DNA of 64,000 nt from Pseudoscleropodium purum (taxonomy: Eukaryota > Streptophyta > Bryopsida > Hypnales > Brachytheciaceae): the NCBI GenBank assembly GCA_963969395.1, contig OZ017796.1, positions 41,158,243-41,222,242 of the forward strand. The letters run 5' to 3'. A program made the position numbers and the translations under genes. The notes under the pieces were generated by a model, which saw only the letters and a program-made list of their open reading frames with translations, made no database searches and was not told where the DNA came from. This document shows positions 62,086-64,000 of the stretch, piece by piece. Position 1 is the first letter of the stretch. Every line of letters begins with the position of its first letter.

Positions 62086-62354
62086 ATTGCTTGTTTTTGA
62101 ATGGAAACCCTAAAAATGAACCTTTAATTTTCTAGAGGGGACTATAAATGTTAAAAGAGAAGCTTTGGTATTCACTCTCGAAAAATCGAACGTTAAGATT
62201 TTCAAGGGCTATAAGCTTCAATTTATTGAGTCTCTTGCTTGGTAATGCATAGTTCGGTGGACGGAGGGGCTTTGATTTTCAAAACTTTGTGTGAGTAATT
62301 TCATTGATATTGTATACATTGTCACATTGTGGGTTTCAAATTTAAAATATTTTA

Positions 62355-63968
62355 TTGGTTTCTTTTGAAATTGAGGTAAAACATACACTTGTCAGTATGG
62401 TGGCCAAACCGACGGGGGATTTTTCTCCTTGGTTTAGTGTGCAAGAGGGTGGTAAAGTAAAATGTAGGCTTTGCAAAGCGAGCATGTCAAGGAAGCTCAA
62501 CAGTATGTTCAGCCACTTAGGCTATTCTGGGCCTGGAGGTGTACGTGATAAAGGGATGAGTCTTTGTCCACGATTATCAATGGCAGTTCAAGATTTATTT
62601 CAGCATTGCGAAGGAGTTTTTCCAAAACGCGTTGTAATGGACAATGTGGATGGCAACCCTGGCCCTTCAGATGTCCAAGAGTTTTCGGCCGGAAAGGCTG
62701 TGTCGCATTCTGACCACGAAGACTCTTGTCTAGCGTCCAAAGAATTGGTATCAATAGTATGTGCCACAACTGAAATGACTTTGAGTACGGAAGTTTCTGG
62801 TGAACGTCAAACCCCGAGGGCATCAAGTTCTAGGCCTCAGAGGCAAGGCAGCTTAGTGAATGGGTTTGAAGAAGGTCATAGACGCAAATTACATTCAATG
62901 TGGGCAAATTTTTTTTATTCAGCAAACATACCATTTTCCGTGGCTCGAAATCCAGCTTTTAAAGAAGTAGTGAAGAAAACGGCTGCGTTCGGTAGGCCAT
63001 ACATTCCTCCCTCATACCACGACCTTCGATACAAATTTTTGAATGAGGCGAAGATCAACATTCAGACACAGTTGAATGCACGGACCGAAGATAACATTCG
63101 AAAATTTGGAGTAACATTGTCCATTGATGGATGGAGCTCAGTGACTAATCAACCTCTCATCAATGCCATGCTTGTATCATCCGCAGGTGACGAATTTCTT
63201 GGATCTGTGGATACAGGTGGTTGTGAAAAAAATGCGGAGTACTTGGCAACTGTGTTGGAAAAGTTCATTGAACAAGTGGGGTCCAAGAACGTCGTGTTAA
63301 TAACTACGGATAATGCTCCCGTAAATCCGTCCGCATGGGATGTAATATCTGCAAAATATCCTCATATTTTTTACCAAGGGTGCGTGGTACATGCATTGAA
63401 TTTGTTGTTGAAAGATTGGGCTACACAGAAATGGATTGCTTCCAAATTGGATAAAGGAGTTCTTGTAGCTAAATTTATCAGGAAGAGACATATGTCGCTA
63501 GCTCTATTGCGAAAGTATTCGCCAAATCTTGATCTCTTGATGCCTGGGGATACAAGGTTCGCCTCTAAATTTATCATGATGGAGCGTTTGACAAAATTGA
63601 GAGGAGCATTGGAACAAACGGTGGTAGATCGCAATGGGTTGAGTATGTACATACTCTCAAGAAGAAACGTGGAGCGAAAGTCCAACCAAAAGACTTGGCC
63701 TTAGCGGTGAAGAAAATTATTCTTGATGACCATTTTTGGAATCGGTCCATCAATTATGTGGAGATGGTTGAACCAATCATATGTGCACTCCACGATTTGG
63801 ATTCAAAATCACCATGCATGGGGAAGGTGTTGCATATCATGAAGAAGTTAGAGAAGCACGTGAACGGATTACAAAGTCCACCATTTTGTTTGCTAGAAGA
63901 ACTTGCAATTCCATTGTGTCGCAGCACAGGGCACGTAAATTCCCCATTATACTCACAAAAATCGCTCT
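62355..63968 (+). pseudogene. hAT-superfamily transposase (BED finger, DUF659), frameshifted
   Basis: The ORF opens at ATG 62355 (or the in-frame ATG at 62397) and runs 449 codons. A BED-type zinc finger is suggested by CRLC (37-40) and MFSHLGY (51-57). The DUF659 catalytic core has LSIDGWSS (Asp258), LITTDNAP (Asp319) and CVVHALNLLLKD, all typical of hAT transposases. The frame is lost around 63625-63640. Past that point the next frame reads WVEYVHTLKKKRGAKVQPKD and LALAVKKIILDDHFWNRS, which is the expected continuation. A second frame change seems to occur near 63870. The hAT C-terminal dimerisation domain would lie beyond the window. At least one frameshift makes this copy unlikely to be active. 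Confidence 0.85.
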
Positions 63969-64000
63969 AGGGTATAACTAAGTGACTCTAAAGATCGAAC

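Noticed and set aside
36620..64000. LTR retrotransposons (gypsy/copia) as the source of the repeats
   Set aside because: No reverse transcriptase, integrase or protease motifs were seen in any frame, and no LTR pair with TG...CA ends was found. The coding remnants fit DNA transposons.

Overview
This is nuclear DNA of a land plant. The evidence is split genes with short GT-AG introns, a plant-type REC8, a CAX-family exchanger, and long AT-rich transposon tracts. Compact gene islands separated by DNA-transposon tracts, together with a vasohibin-type gene, point to a free-sporing plant with swimming sperm, such as a moss or lycophyte. That placement is inference; no marker gene identifies the species.

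Layout. 1-970 is repeat DNA. 1549-3309 (+) is a five-exon gene for a probable plastid protein that I cannot name. 4534-11025 (-) is the meiotic cohesin kleisin REC8, reconstructed over about 22 exons and converging on the first gene. 11.9-16.5 kb is AT-rich repeat. 16536-19242 (-) is a dead protein-kinase gene with two frameshifts, two stops and a 664-bp CACTA element inserted in its coding sequence. 20.2-23.0 kb is AT-rich. 23200-26018 (-) is a complete CAX-type Ca2+/H+ exchanger. 29632-33634 (+) is a complete vasohibin-type tubulin carboxypeptidase whose Cys, His and Ser triad has exactly the human VASH1 spacing. 33.9-36.0 kb (+) holds exons of a further gene that I could assemble only in part.

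From about 36.6 kb to the end the window is mobile DNA. 39.1-53.6 kb carries degraded ORFs, including a HAD/FCP1-like one on the minus strand and a DUF7869-like one on the plus strand, and arrays of long perfect palindromes centred on GAGATCTC. Two copies of another repeat (48.5-50.3 and 56.7-58.9 kb) contain different numbers of a roughly 178-bp tandem unit. From 54 kb on, four GC-rich blocks of GTCCGCC-like motifs lie beside ORFs. One pair brackets an intact 507-codon kinase-like ORF, one precedes an unknown 162-codon ORF, and one precedes a hAT (BED/DUF659) transposase. This suggests a family of hAT-related elements that carry cargo genes, one of them kinase-like.

The host genes do not form an operon-like unit. 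REC8 acts in meiotic chromosome cohesion, CAX in vacuolar cation storage, and the vasohibin homologue in tubulin detyrosination. Gene models are hand-built from splice motifs, phase and protein similarity; no transcript or database search was available.
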